From Sva-07 sp963728355 (lineage in GTDB: Bacteria; Actinomycetota; Acidimicrobiia; Acidimicrobiales; Ilumatobacteraceae), in NCBI GenBank assembly GCA_963728355.1, contig CAVSJQ010000014.1:496001-560000 (forward strand): DNA of 64,000 nt. The letters are read 5' to 3'. Of the stretch, positions 8,419-17,164 are shown piece after piece (the first letter of the stretch is position 1; every line of letters begins with the position of its first letter). The notes beneath the pieces are model-generated. The model saw only the letters and a list, made by a program, of their open reading frames with translations. It searched no databases and was not told where the DNA came from. The position numbers and the translations under genes are program-made.

Positions 8419-9168
8419 GTGCGGGGATACGACCATCGTTCGTACGGCGACGGGTTCGCCGATGTGTACGACGACTGGTACGCCGACGTCACCGACGTGA
8501 CGGCCACGGTGCAGCGCATGCTCGAGCTCGCCGGCGACGGCGGCCGAGTGCTGGAGCTCGGCATCGGCACCGGGCGGCTCGCGGTACCGATGGCGAACGC
8601 CGGACTGCGCGTGGTCGGCGTCGATGCCAGCGACGCGATGCTCGCCCGGCTCCGCGCACGCGATGGCGACGGGCGGGTCGAGGCGATCCTCGGCGACATG
8701 ACCGATCTGCTTCCCGACGGACCCTTCGACGCGGTCCTGATCGCCTACAACACGATCTTCAACCTGCTGGGCGACCACGATCAGCCCCGCCTGTTCCGTC
8801 GCGTCTCCGAGCGGCTCGGACCGACGGGCGCCTTCGTCGTCGAGGCGTTCGTCCCCGACGTCCGAACAGGCGACGGATCGTCCGAGGTGACGGTGCGCTC
8901 GATGGCAGTCGATCACGTCGTGCTCTCGGTCTCGGTGAACCGTCCCGACGAGCAGCGGTTCGAGGGGCAGTTCGTGCAGCTCACGGAAAGCGGCGGCGTC
9001 CGTCTTCGCCCGTGGTCGATCCGTTGGGCGACGCCCGCACAACTCGACGACATGGCCGCTGACGCCGGGCTGCACCTCGTCGAACGGAGCGGAGACATGG
9101 CAGGCGCCCCGTTCACCGACGACAGCCGTCAGCACGTGTCGGTGTACCGACGAACGGACGGCGGATGA
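8419..9168 (+). CDS. class I SAM-dependent methyltransferase
   Basis: 249 residues. Motif I, VLELGIGTGRLAVPMA, is clear from about residue 46, followed by the acidic ribose-binding residue in VVGVDASDAML and motif IV-like FDAVLIAYNTIFNLL. The N-terminus (YDHRSYGDGFADVYDDWY) is typical of small-molecule methyltransferases of the Methyltransf_25 type. The substrate cannot be read from sequence. The GTG at 8419 is chosen from the TAACCT hexamer 7 nt upstream. The gene ends in an ATGA overlap with the LLM oxidoreductase, so both probably act in one pathway. Confidence 0.85.
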   Translation: MRGYDHRSYGDGFADVYDDWYADVTDVTATVQRMLELAGDGGRVLELGIGTGRLAVPMANAGLRVVGVDASDAMLARLRARDGDGRVEAILGDMTDLLPDGPFDAVLIAYNTIFNLLGDHDQPRLFRRVSERLGPTGAFVVEAFVPDVRTGDGSSEVTVRSMAVDHVVLSVSVNRPDEQRFEGQFVQLTESGGVRLRPWSIRWATPAQLDDMAADAGLHLVERSGDMAGAPFTDDSRQHVSVYRRTDGG

Positions 9169-10007
9169 CGCCGCCGAAGTTCGGTCTCGGCGTTCCCAAC
9201 GGCGGCGACTTCGCCGACCCGGCCCGCCTCGCCGCGCTCGCCCGCAGCGCCGAAGCCTCGGGCTGGGACGGCTTCTTCCTGTGGGACCACGTGATCCGTC
9301 GCCGGCCGTGGCAGCCGATGGTCGATCCCTGGGTGACGCTTGCCGCCGTCGCCGTTGCAACCGAGCGGATCGTGCTCGGACCGATGGTCACCCCGCTCGC
9401 CCGACGGCGGGTGTCGGTGGTCGCCCGGCAGTCGGTCACCCTCGACCGCCTCGCCGGCGGGCGTCTGCGGCTGGGGGTCGGACTGGGCGCTCCCGACGAC
9501 GAGTTCACACGGTTCGGCGAGGACGCCGACCCCAAGCGCCGGGCGCTGATCCTCGACGAGTCCCTCGAGGCGCTGCAACTGCTCTGGTCGGGCGAGGCCG
9601 TGTCGTACCGGGGCGAGGTCGTGGTGATCGACGACGTCGAGTTCCGGCCCACGCCGGTGCACGGACGGATCCCCATCTGGGTCGCCGGCGGCTGGCCCGG
9701 CGGCGCACCGTTCCGTCGGGCGGCGCGGTTCGATGGCGTCTGGCCGGTCGCCAGGGCGGGCGGCTACCTGACCGTCGACGAGTTCGCCGACTGCGTCCGT
9801 ACCGTCCAGCGCCTGCGCGAGAACCCCGACGAACCGTTCGACGCCTGCTTCGTCGACCGCAGCCCGGCCGGGGGCGACGAGGAGACCACCGACAAACTCG
9901 GCCGACTCGCCGACAGCGGAATGACGTGGTGGATCGACTCGCTCGACGACCCGACCGTCCCCTTCGACCAGCACCTCGCCCGCGTCCACGCCGGCCCCCC
10001 GGCCTGA
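9165..10007 (+). CDS. LLM-class (luciferase-like) flavin-dependent oxidoreductase
   Basis: 280 residues with the bacterial luciferase-like TIM-barrel pattern: FGLGVPNGGDFADP at the N-terminus, GWDGFFLWDHV, LGPMVTPLARRR, LAGGRLRLGVGLG, and the FMN/F420 region IPIWVAGGWPGG. Such actinobacterial proteins are often F420-dependent, but the cofactor cannot be assigned here. Coupled by an ATGA overlap to the upstream methyltransferase. The C-terminus is slightly shorter than in many relatives but intact. Confidence 0.88.
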   Translation: MTPPKFGLGVPNGGDFADPARLAALARSAEASGWDGFFLWDHVIRRRPWQPMVDPWVTLAAVAVATERIVLGPMVTPLARRRVSVVARQSVTLDRLAGGRLRLGVGLGAPDDEFTRFGEDADPKRRALILDESLEALQLLWSGEAVSYRGEVVVIDDVEFRPTPVHGRIPIWVAGGWPGGAPFRRAARFDGVWPVARAGGYLTVDEFADCVRTVQRLRENPDEPFDACFVDRSPAGGDEETTDKLGRLADSGMTWWIDSLDDPTVPFDQHLARVHAGPPA

Positions 10008-10092
10008 CCATCGCATCCCCTCCCTCCGCAGTCGCTTCCCCTCCCTCCGCGACCGCCGCCTCCCTCCCGAAATTTGTGCAGAACCGTGTCAC

Positions 10093-10163
10093 GGGCGGTC
10101 GGATCCGCACATGTTTCGGGATGTCAGACCGCCTCACCCGGAATGTGTGCGGATCTGACCGCC
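10093..10163. repeat. long inverted repeat between convergent genes
   Basis: Arms at 10093-10111 and 10145-10163 are 19 bp each with one mismatch (GGGCGGTCGGATCCGCACA against TGTGCGGATCTGACCGCCC). A related TCAGACCGCC occurs between them, giving three copies of the GGCGGTC/GACCGCC word. It sits in the 277-bp gap between the LLM oxidoreductase and the SDR gene, which converge, so a bidirectional terminator or a small palindromic repeat is likely. No gene is visible in the gap. Confidence 0.65.
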
Positions 10164-10284
10164 CATGACGTGATCGGGCACATTTTTCGGTGATGCGGGG
10201 GATGCTGATGCCGGGTCGCTGATGCCGGGCGGTCGTCGGGGGCGAGGCCCGTTCGGGCCGGGGCCGCTCCGGCGGGGGGCCGGG

Positions 10285-11079
10285 TCAGAAGGAGTGGTAG
10301 CCGCCGTCGATGGTGATCACGTCGCCGGTGTGGTAGCTGGAGGCCCGGCTGGCCAGGTAGACGGCGAGACCGCCGAAGTCGTCGGCGGTGCCCCAACGGC
10401 GCATCGGCACGCGCGGCAGCACGTTGGAGACGAACTTGTCCCAGCCGAACGCGCCCGCGGTCATGTCGGTCTCGATCCACCCGGGCAGCACCGAGTTGCA
10501 GCGGATGCCGTGTCGGGCGTGTTGCACCGCGATCGCCTTCATCATCGAGTTCACGCCGGCCTTCGACGCGCCGTAGTGCTGGCCCGACTGTTGCCCGAAG
10601 AACGCCGATCCCGACGTGGTGAACACGATCGAGCCACCGGCCTCGTCGCCGTCGGTGTGGCGGGCCACCATGTGCTTGGCGGCCTCGCGAGCGGTGAAGA
10701 ACGCGCCGTCGAGGTTGACCCGCATCACCCGGCGCCACTCATCCGACGTCATCCCGACGAAGCTCGGCGCCTGACCTCCGACACCGGCGTTGACGAAGCA
10801 CGAGTCGATGCGGCCGAGCTCGCCGACCGTGTCGGCCATCGCCTGCGTCACCGCATCCTCGTCGCCGACGTCACACACGATCGACAGCAACTCGACGTCA
10901 TGGCGCCCGAGCTGCTCGACTGCTGCGTCGTTCTTGTCGGGATTGGTGCCCCAGATCGCGACGTCGGCGCCGTGTGCGGCGAGCGCATCGGCCATTCCGA
11001 GTCCGATGCCGCCGTTGCCGCCGGTGACGAGCGCCACGTGGCCGGTGAGGTCGAACGGGGATCCAGCGGGGAGCGTCAT
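10285..11079 (-). CDS. SDR-family NAD(P)-dependent oxidoreductase
   Basis: 264 residues, classical short-chain dehydrogenase. The cofactor motif is TGGNGGIG (about 19-26), NAG appears in FVNAGVG, and the catalytic Ser and YGASK (Tyr-x3-Lys) lie near residues 155-175. The C-terminus, GDVITIDGG, is that of the 3-oxoacyl-ACP-reductase/glucose-dehydrogenase-like group. The acidic or basic cofactor-selecting residue after the second strand is not clear (AIWGTNPDK). The substrate is unknown. The ATG at 11079 follows TACGGT by 7 nt. It is divergent from dxs. Confidence 0.92.
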   Translation of the reverse strand: MTLPAGSPFDLTGHVALVTGGNGGIGLGMADALAAHGADVAIWGTNPDKNDAAVEQLGRHDVELLSIVCDVGDEDAVTQAMADTVGELGRIDSCFVNAGVGGQAPSFVGMTSDEWRRVMRVNLDGAFFTAREAAKHMVARHTDGDEAGGSIVFTTSGSAFFGQQSGQHYGASKAGVNSMMKAIAVQHARHGIRCNSVLPGWIETDMTAGAFGWDKFVSNVLPRVPMRRWGTADDFGGLAVYLASRASSYHTGDVITIDGGYHSF

Positions 11080-11086
11080 CCGGCCG

Positions 11087-11092
11087 ACCGTA
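11087..11092 (-). promoter_or_regulatory. -10 hexamer TACGGT for the SDR gene
   Basis: Seven nt before the ATG at 11079; the next hexamer, on the opposite strand, serves dxs 34 bp away. Confidence 0.55.
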
Positions 11093-11125
11093 CCGGCCCG
11101 TCACGCACCGACCCGGCAGTGGAGA

Positions 11126-11131
11126 TAGCGT
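11126..11131 (+). promoter_or_regulatory. -10 hexamer TAGCGT for dxs
   Basis: Nine nt before the dxs ATG. A GTG 5 nt after the hexamer is in a different frame, so the ATG at 11141 remains the start. Confidence 0.45.
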
Positions 11132-11140
11132 CGCAGGTGC

Positions 11141-13072
11141 ATGTATCTGGAGCGAGTCCGCCAACCCGCCGATCTGCGGGACCTGTCGTACGACGAACTT
11201 CGCGATCTCGCCGGCGAGATCCGCGACTTCGTCGTGTCGGCGGTGTCGGACACCGGGGGCCATCTCGGCTCGAACCTCGGAGCGGTCGAACTCACCCTCG
11301 CGCTCCACCGGGTGTTCGACTCTCCGACCGACGCCATCCTGTGGGACACCGGCCACCAGGCCTACATCCACAAGATCGTCACGGGGCGCCAGCAGCGCTT
11401 CGAGCAGCTACGCCAGCAGGGCGGGCTGTCGGGCTATCCCAGCCGGGAGGAGTCCGAGCACGACTACATCGAGAACAGTCACGCCTCCACCGTGCTCTCC
11501 TACGCCTACGGCATGGCGGTCGCGCGCGACCTGGGCACCGACTCGCACCGCCACATCGTCGCCGTGATCGGCGACGGATCGCTGACCGGCGGCATGGCGT
11601 ACGAGGCGATCAACAACATCGGCCACGGCGACAAACAGGTCATCATCGTGCTGAACGACAACGGCCGGTCGTACGCACCGACGGTGTCGATGCTGTCGGC
11701 CAGCGCACAGAGTCGAGACGTCCAGGCCAACCATCCGAGCGTCACCGACCGGGTGGCCGACAAGTTGTCGCATGCGCTCACCGACATCCGGACCAATCCG
11801 GTGTACGTGCGTCGCCAGCGCCGACTCGAGGAGTTCCTGCAGCACCTGCCGGTGGTCGGAAATCAGGCCGGGTCGGCAATGGATGCATTCAAGGCGGGCG
11901 TGCGCGAGTTCCTGCAACCGCCGTCGTTCTTCGAGGCGCTGGGGGTGCGGTACGTGGGTCCGTTCGACGGCCACAACGTCGAGGAGATGGAGCACGCATT
12001 CCACAATGCGATCGAGCTGGCCGCCGACGGTCCGATCCTCGTGCACGTCCTCACCCAGAAGGGCCGCGGCTACTCGCCCGCCGAGGACGACGACGAGAAG
12101 CACCTGCACGACGCCCCCGTCTTCGATCCGCTCGTGGGCCCGCCCAAGGCCGTCTCGACGGGCTACACGCAGGCCTTCGCCGAGGCAGTCCTCAAGGAGG
12201 CGGAGGCCGACAGCCGCATCGTGGCGATCACGGCGGCGATGCCGGGACCGACCGGCCTGCTGCCGTTCCAGGAACGGTTCCCGGATCGCTTCTTCGACGT
12301 CGGGATCGCCGAGCAGCACGCGGTCACCGGTGCGGCCGGCATGGCGATGGGCGGTCTGCGCCCGGTCGTCGCGATCTACTCGACGTTCCTCAATCGGGCC
12401 TGGGACCAGGTCGTGTACGACGTGGCCCTGCACCGGCTGCCGGTGATCTTCTGCCTCGACCGCGCTGGTGTCACCGGCCCTGACGGCGCGAGCCATCACG
12501 GCGTGTACGACATGGCGCTCCTGTCGAAGGTGCCCGGCATGCGGGTGCTCGCCCCGTCGAGCGCCCAGGAGCTCGCGCAGATGCTGCACGACGCGATGGA
12601 CCTCGTCGAGGCCGGTCCGATCGCGATCCGCTATCCCCGTGGCGCGGCGCGCCAGGTGCCCGAACACGAAGTCGGCTCGGGCCTCTCGGCCCGCAAGGCT
12701 CGCCAGGGCGCCGGTACCTGCATCATCGCCGTCGGCAAGATGCTCGAGACCGCCGAGAAGGCCGCCGCCACGCTCGCCGACGACGGCAGCGAGGTCACCG
12801 TCTGGGACGCACGGAGCTGCGCCCCCCTCGACCCGGCGATGATCGCCGACGCCGCGGCACACGACCGTGTCGTCACCATCGAGGACGGTATCCGAGAGGG
12901 CGGCATCGGCATGGCGATCGCCGATGCGGTGTGTGCGATCGACCAGTCGACCCACACCGACGTACTGGGTCTGCCCACCAAGTTCATCCCGCACGATCCG
13001 AAATCCGGTGCGATCCTGGCGCGATTCGGCCTCGACGCCGACGGCATCGTGTCGCTGATCCGCAACTCCTGA
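11141..13072 (+). CDS. dxs: 1-deoxy-D-xylulose-5-phosphate synthase
   Basis: First enzyme of the MEP isoprenoid pathway: condenses pyruvate and glyceraldehyde 3-phosphate with thiamine diphosphate. 643 residues, normal length. Seen in order: GGHLGSNLGAVELT (N-terminal His), DTGHQAYIHK, the ThDP motif GDGSLTGGMAYEAINN, TQKGRGYSPAE, the transketolase middle domain with FDVGIAEQHAVTGAAGMA (catalytic Glu), and the C-terminal domain with GIREGGIGMA. No other isoprenoid gene is adjacent. The word GCAACTCCTG at its 3' end recurs, in part, twice in the next 50 bp. Confidence 0.98.
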   Translation: MYLERVRQPADLRDLSYDELRDLAGEIRDFVVSAVSDTGGHLGSNLGAVELTLALHRVFDSPTDAILWDTGHQAYIHKIVTGRQQRFEQLRQQGGLSGYPSREESEHDYIENSHASTVLSYAYGMAVARDLGTDSHRHIVAVIGDGSLTGGMAYEAINNIGHGDKQVIIVLNDNGRSYAPTVSMLSASAQSRDVQANHPSVTDRVADKLSHALTDIRTNPVYVRRQRRLEEFLQHLPVVGNQAGSAMDAFKAGVREFLQPPSFFEALGVRYVGPFDGHNVEEMEHAFHNAIELAADGPILVHVLTQKGRGYSPAEDDDEKHLHDAPVFDPLVGPPKAVSTGYTQAFAEAVLKEAEADSRIVAITAAMPGPTGLLPFQERFPDRFFDVGIAEQHAVTGAAGMAMGGLRPVVAIYSTFLNRAWDQVVYDVALHRLPVIFCLDRAGVTGPDGASHHGVYDMALLSKVPGMRVLAPSSAQELAQMLHDAMDLVEAGPIAIRYPRGAARQVPEHEVGSGLSARKARQGAGTCIIAVGKMLETAEKAAATLADDGSEVTVWDARSCAPLDPAMIADAAAHDRVVTIEDGIREGGIGMAIADAVCAIDQSTHTDVLGLPTKFIPHDPKSGAILARFGLDADGIVSLIRNS

Positions 13073-13147
13073 CGCCACTTCGGATCGGCCTGCGCAACTC
13101 CTGCGTCCGAGCCGACAACTCCTGATCGGTCCGCCACGGCGCCGACC

Positions 13148-13153
13148 TACGCT
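13148..13153 (+). promoter_or_regulatory. -10 hexamer TACGCT for the double-GNAT gene
   Basis: Six nt before the ATG at 13160, without a Shine-Dalgarno. Confidence 0.55.
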
Positions 13154-13159
13154 CCGCTG

Positions 13160-14191
13160 ATGATCTTCTCGCCGTTGCGAACCGAACGGCTCCTGCTGCG
13201 GCCGATGCGACCCGACGATGCCGAGCCGCTCGCCGACCGCCGGAGCGATCCGGAGGTGGCCCGCTACCAGAACTGGACCACGCCCTACCCGATCGAACGG
13301 GCGCAGGCCATGGTCGCTGACATCGTCGCGATGGACGGACCGGCCGACGGCGAATGGTGGATGCTCACGATCGCCGGCCCCGACGACTCGACCGTGCATG
13401 GCGATCTCGTCGTCCACCTCACATGGCAGGGCCGCACGGCCGAGATCGGCTACACCCTCGCCCCTGACGCCTGGGGACAGGGCTACGCGATCGAGGCCGC
13501 GACCGAACTCGTGCGGTACCTGTTCGACGACCTCGGTGTGACACGGGTCGAAGCGTCACTCCACCCCGACAATCCGGCATCGGCGATGGTGCTGGAGCGC
13601 ATCGGGATGCGCTTCGAGGGGCACACCCGATCCTCGTTCTGGCTCGATGACGACAACAGCGACGACTGGATCTACGGCATGATCCGGTCCGACTGGGACG
13701 CCTGGCAAGCCCGGCTGCGCCACCGACCGGATTCAGTCGAGTTGGTCGAGATCGACGCCGACAACCGGCGTGCCGTCACGCAGCTGGCGACCCACCGATC
13801 CCAGGAACGCTTCGTCGCACCGGTGATGCAGTCGCTCGCCGAGGCGCTCGTGCCGCCGGTGCAGAACGGCGTGACCGTCGCCCCGTGGTACCGAGCGGTG
13901 GCCGCCGACGGCGAACTGGCGGGCTTCGTGATGCTGGCGCGGTCGCAGCACGGCGCGCCGGAGCCCTGGCTGTGGCGACTGCTCGTCGACCGGATGCACC
14001 AGCGGCGTGGGATCGGTTCGCGGATCATCGACCTCGTCGTCGAGCAGTGCCGCGAGTGGGGCGACGCCACGCTGTTGACGTCGTGGAGGCCCGGCAAGGG
14101 GTCGCCGGAGCCGATGTACCTGGCGCGGGGATTCGTGCCCGCCGGCGACATCGACGACGGCGAGATCGTCGGCCGCCTTCAGCTCCACTGA
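13160..14191 (+). CDS. tandem (double) GNAT N-acetyltransferase
   Basis: 343 residues containing two acetyltransferase domains. The N-terminal half (1-185) is RimJ/RimL-like: LRTERLLLRPM, then the acetyl-CoA loop in IGYTLAPDAWGQGYAIEA and NPASAMVLERIGM. The C-terminal half (about 195-343) is a second GNAT resembling spermidine/BltD-type enzymes: VELVEIDADNRRAV, VDRMHQRRGIGSRIID as the acetyl-CoA P-loop (RRGIG), and EPMYLARGFVP. Both loops look functional, so two acceptors or an internal dimer are possible. Acceptors are unknown. Confidence 0.88.
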   Translation: MIFSPLRTERLLLRPMRPDDAEPLADRRSDPEVARYQNWTTPYPIERAQAMVADIVAMDGPADGEWWMLTIAGPDDSTVHGDLVVHLTWQGRTAEIGYTLAPDAWGQGYAIEAATELVRYLFDDLGVTRVEASLHPDNPASAMVLERIGMRFEGHTRSSFWLDDDNSDDWIYGMIRSDWDAWQARLRHRPDSVELVEIDADNRRAVTQLATHRSQERFVAPVMQSLAEALVPPVQNGVTVAPWYRAVAADGELAGFVMLARSQHGAPEPWLWRLLVDRMHQRRGIGSRIIDLVVEQCREWGDATLLTSWRPGKGSPEPMYLARGFVPAGDIDDGEIVGRLQLH

Positions 14192-14214
14192 CGCTCAGCC
14201 GAACGCGGCGACAG

Positions 14215-14231
14215 CGGTGCGGCGAGCACCG
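14215..14231. terminator. small hairpin after the double-GNAT gene
   Basis: CGGTGC and GCACCG pair around a 5-nt GGCGA loop, 23 bp after the stop codon. No T-tract follows, so its terminating role is uncertain. Confidence 0.3.
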
Positions 14232-14250
14232 GCCCGGCGGCATCGGCGCG

Positions 14251-14256
14251 TAACGT
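14251..14256 (+). promoter_or_regulatory. -10 hexamer TAACGT for the enoyl-CoA hydratase operon
   Basis: Six nt before the GTG at 14263. Confidence 0.55.
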
Positions 14257-14262
14257 GCCGGT

Positions 14263-15087
14263 GTGAGCCCTGATCCCTACGCCGCCTACACCCATCTCCG
14301 AATCGAGCGGCCGAGCGACGGCGTGCTGTTGATCACCCTCGACGATCCACAGCGTCTGAACGCGACGGGTGCCGACATGCACATGCAGCTGTCGCGTGTC
14401 TTCCGCACCATCGACGACGACCCGACGGTACGAGCCGTCGTCGTCACCGGCGCAGGGACGGCGTTCTCCGCCGGCGGTGACCTCGACTGGATCGCCGAGC
14501 AGGTCGGCGACTACGCGCAGACGATCCGTGTGATGCGCGAGGCGGGCGACATCGTGCGCACGATGATCGACTGTGACACACCGATCGTGTCGGCGATCAA
14601 CGGGGTAGCCGTCGGCGCCGGTCTCGCCGTTGCGCTGATGGCGGACGTCAGCATCATCGACGAAGCGGCACGTCTCACCGACGGCCACATCCGCCTCGGC
14701 GTCGCCGGTGGTGATCACGCCGTCGCGATCTGGCCGCTGTTGTGTGGCATGGCGAAGGCGAAGTACTACCTGTTGACCGCCGACTTCCTCGACGGGCGCG
14801 AGGCCGAACGGATCGGGCTCGTGTCGCGAGCCGTCCCCGCCGGCGACGTGCTGCCGACTGCGATGGGCGTGGCGGAGAAGCTCGCCGCCGGACCGGTCGA
14901 CGCCACGAGGATGACCAAACGCGCCCTCAACCACTGGCTCCGTCAGGCGTTGCCCAACTTCGAAGCGTCGCTGGCCTACGAGATGCTCAACTTCCTGGGT
15001 CCCGACGCCGCCGAGGGCCTGGCGGCGTTGCAGGAGAAGCGGCAACCCGACTTCCGCAGCGCCGAGGACCCCAGGTTGTCGTCGTGA
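14263..15087 (+). CDS. enoyl-CoA hydratase/isomerase family protein
   Basis: 274 residues of the crotonase fold. The oxyanion-hole segments are visible: FSAGGDLDWIAEQ (about 68-80) and AINGVAVGAGLAVALMADVSI (about 110-130). The usual catalytic Glu pair is not obvious: the second position lies in HIRLGVAGGDHAV, where hydratases usually have a Gly-Glu-rich stretch, so the reaction may be isomerisation, hydrolysis or another crotonase chemistry. GTG start; ends with a GTGA overlap into the phosphatase-like gene. Confidence 0.88.
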   Translation: MSPDPYAAYTHLRIERPSDGVLLITLDDPQRLNATGADMHMQLSRVFRTIDDDPTVRAVVVTGAGTAFSAGGDLDWIAEQVGDYAQTIRVMREAGDIVRTMIDCDTPIVSAINGVAVGAGLAVALMADVSIIDEAARLTDGHIRLGVAGGDHAVAIWPLLCGMAKAKYYLLTADFLDGREAERIGLVSRAVPAGDVLPTAMGVAEKLAAGPVDATRMTKRALNHWLRQALPNFEASLAYEMLNFLGPDAAEGLAALQEKRQPDFRSAEDPRLSS

Positions 15088-15890
15088 GAGACGTCGAGGA
15101 CCTCGACCTCTCGCACGACCTGGCACTGGCACTCGACGTCGCCGACGCGGCCGACGCGTTCACGCTCCCGCATTTCCGCGAGGCGGATTTCACCGTCGAC
15201 TGGAAGCAGAACCGGACCGAGGTCACCGAGGTCGACCGACGTGCCGAGACGCTGATCGTCGATCGGCTGGTCCACGAGCGGCCGCGGCACGGCGTGTTCG
15301 GCGAGGAGCACGGCGTGGCCGGTGACCCTCAGTCGCCCTGGCGGTGGGTGATCGATCCGATCGACGGCACGTCGGGATTCGTCCGCGGCATCCCGATCTG
15401 GGCAACGCTGATCGCACTGACGCACCCGGAGCGCGGCGCCGTGATGGGTGTCGTGTCGGCGCCGGCGCTCGGCAGACGCTGGTGGGGCGGACTCGGCCTG
15501 GGCGCCACGATGAGCGTGTTCGGCGAAGAGCGCCCGATCGTGGTGTCGACCGTCGACGACCTCGCCGAGGCGCAGGTGAGCATCACCCACAACCGCGGCT
15601 GGGATGCGCTCGGGCTCACCGACGCACTCGTCCGACTGCAACAGCGGGCGCGACGCTCACGCGGCGTCGGCGACTTCTGGCAGCACATGTTGGTGGCCGA
15701 AGGAGCGATGGACGTCGCCGTCGACGCGGTCGGCGTGGCTCCCTACGACATCGCCGCCGTCAAACCGATCGTCGAGGCCGCTGGCGGCAGCCTCACCGAC
15801 CGGTTCGGGGAACCCACGCACGAACACGAGACGGCGATCAGCACCAACCGCCTCCTCCACGAGATCGTGCTCGCCGAACTCCGCGACTGA
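15084..15890 (+). CDS. inositol-monophosphatase family phosphatase, histidinol-phosphatase-like
   Basis: 268 residues. The lithium-sensitive phosphatase metal motifs are intact: GEEHG (about 71-75), DPIDGTSGFVRG (about 88-99) and, near the C-terminus, VAPYDIAAVKPIVEAAGG, corresponding to WDxAAG-type motif B. The substitution of Tyr for Trp and the SGFVRG wording are typical of HisN-type histidinol-phosphate phosphatases of actinobacteria, but no his gene is near and inositol phosphatase activity is an alternative. The GTG at 15084 is fixed by its GTGA overlap with the crotonase gene. Confidence 0.88.
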   Translation: MRDVEDLDLSHDLALALDVADAADAFTLPHFREADFTVDWKQNRTEVTEVDRRAETLIVDRLVHERPRHGVFGEEHGVAGDPQSPWRWVIDPIDGTSGFVRGIPIWATLIALTHPERGAVMGVVSAPALGRRWWGGLGLGATMSVFGEERPIVVSTVDDLAEAQVSITHNRGWDALGLTDALVRLQQRARRSRGVGDFWQHMLVAEGAMDVAVDAVGVAPYDIAAVKPIVEAAGGSLTDRFGEPTHEHETAISTNRLLHEIVLAELRD

Positions 15891-15924
15891 CGTTTCGCGC
15901 ACGCCGGGCCGGAATCACAGCGGG

Positions 15925-15930
15925 TACCGT
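15925..15930 (+). promoter_or_regulatory. -10 hexamer TACCGT for the trans-sulfuration gene
   Basis: Eight nt before the ATG at 15939. Confidence 0.45.
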
Positions 15931-15938
15931 GACGGGCC

Positions 15939-17141
15939 ATGTCGAGCGAGACGCCGTCGCCGTACGAGACCCCGCCGCGTTCCGACGTGGCACCGGAGAC
16001 CTTGGCGATCACCGCAGGGCGGGCCGCCAGCGGTGCGTCGCTGGCGCCTGCGCTGTGGGCGTCGAGCACCTGGGAGTCCGACAGCCTCGACGACGCACAC
16101 CGCCGCGCCACCTCGCTGCGTCACGACGGCTTCTACTCTCGCTATTCGAATCCGACCGTGCGGTCGTTCGAACAGGCGATCGCCGAACTCGAGGGGGCCG
16201 AGGAATCGCTGGCGTTCGCGTCGGGCATGGGGGCGGTCGCCTCCACGGTGTTCGCCCTGTGCTCGACCGGCAGCCACATCGTCACCCAACGCCAGCTCTA
16301 CGCCGGGACGCTGGCCTTCCTGCAGGGTCCGTGCCGACGGATGGGCATCGACGTCACGTACGTCGACGTGGCGACACCGGGGGCGTTCGCTGCCGCCGTC
16401 GAACCGGGCCGCACGATGTTGGTGCTCGCCGAGACGCCGTCGAATCCACGCCTGGAGCTCGCAGATCTCGACGAGCTCGGGTCCATCAAGGGCCCGTTCA
16501 CGATGGTCGACTCGACGTTCACCACCCCGCTCGGCCAGCAGCCACTCGCCCACGGCGTCGACATCTCGCTGCATTCGGCGACGAAGGGGATCGCCGGCCA
16601 CAACGACGCGACCCTCGGCGTCATCTCCGGCGATGCCGATCTGCTCGGCGAGATCTGGGCCTACGCCGTGCTGCACGGCGCGACCCCGTCGCCGTTCGAC
16701 GCACTGAACGCCCTGCGCGGCGTCCGCACGCTCGGGGTGAGGACGCGGCACCAGAACGAGACCGCCCGCTCGCTGGCGATCACGCTGGCGGATCACCCGG
16801 AGGTTCGGGCGGTGCACTATCCGGGGCTCGTCGAGCATCCCCAGCATGCGCTCGCCACCAAGCAACTGCGCCAGTACGGCACCGTGCTGTCGTTCGAGGT
16901 CGCCGACCGCGACACGGCGTCGGCGGTGCTCGGCCGGTTGCGCACCGCACGGGTCGCCACCTCGCTCGGCGGGCCGGAAACAATCGTGTGCCACCCCGCC
17001 ACGTCGACACACGCCAGCCTCACCGCCGACGAGAAGCTCGCAAGCGGTGTCAGCGAAGGTCTGCTGCGCGTCTCGGTCGGTCTCGAAGATGCAGCCGACA
17101 TCGTCGCCGACTTCGAACGCGCCCTCGAAACGCCGGCCTGA
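15939..17141 (+). CDS. Cys/Met-metabolism PLP-dependent enzyme (cystathionine synthase/lyase family)
   Basis: 400 residues. The family signature is complete: YSRYSNPTVRSFEQAIAELEGAE (substrate and PLP phosphate region; quoted in part: RYSNPTVR), GMGAVASTVFAL, the PLP Asp in MVDSTFTTP, and the Schiff-base Lys in SLHSATKGIAGHND. The C-terminal part includes RVATSLGGPETIVCHPATST and LRVSVGLED. Cystathionine gamma-synthase, gamma-lyase and O-acetylhomoserine sulfhydrylase cannot be told apart from sequence alone. It stands alone, convergent with the MDMPI-type gene. Confidence 0.93.
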   Translation: MSSETPSPYETPPRSDVAPETLAITAGRAASGASLAPALWASSTWESDSLDDAHRRATSLRHDGFYSRYSNPTVRSFEQAIAELEGAEESLAFASGMGAVASTVFALCSTGSHIVTQRQLYAGTLAFLQGPCRRMGIDVTYVDVATPGAFAAAVEPGRTMLVLAETPSNPRLELADLDELGSIKGPFTMVDSTFTTPLGQQPLAHGVDISLHSATKGIAGHNDATLGVISGDADLLGEIWAYAVLHGATPSPFDALNALRGVRTLGVRTRHQNETARSLAITLADHPEVRAVHYPGLVEHPQHALATKQLRQYGTVLSFEVADRDTASAVLGRLRTARVATSLGGPETIVCHPATSTHASLTADEKLASGVSEGLLRVSVGLEDAADIVADFERALETPA

Positions 17142-17164
17142 GAACCCTCACCGGTCCGCTGCGA

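Noticed and set aside
13060..13125. Three partial copies of GCAACTCCTG around the dxs stop codon
   Set aside because: Short, imperfect and without symmetry; possibly local slippage but not a family seen elsewhere.
16197..17141. Possible frameshift near the C-terminus of the trans-sulfuration enzyme
   Set aside because: The frame is intact to the normal C-terminal LRVSVGLED and family length.
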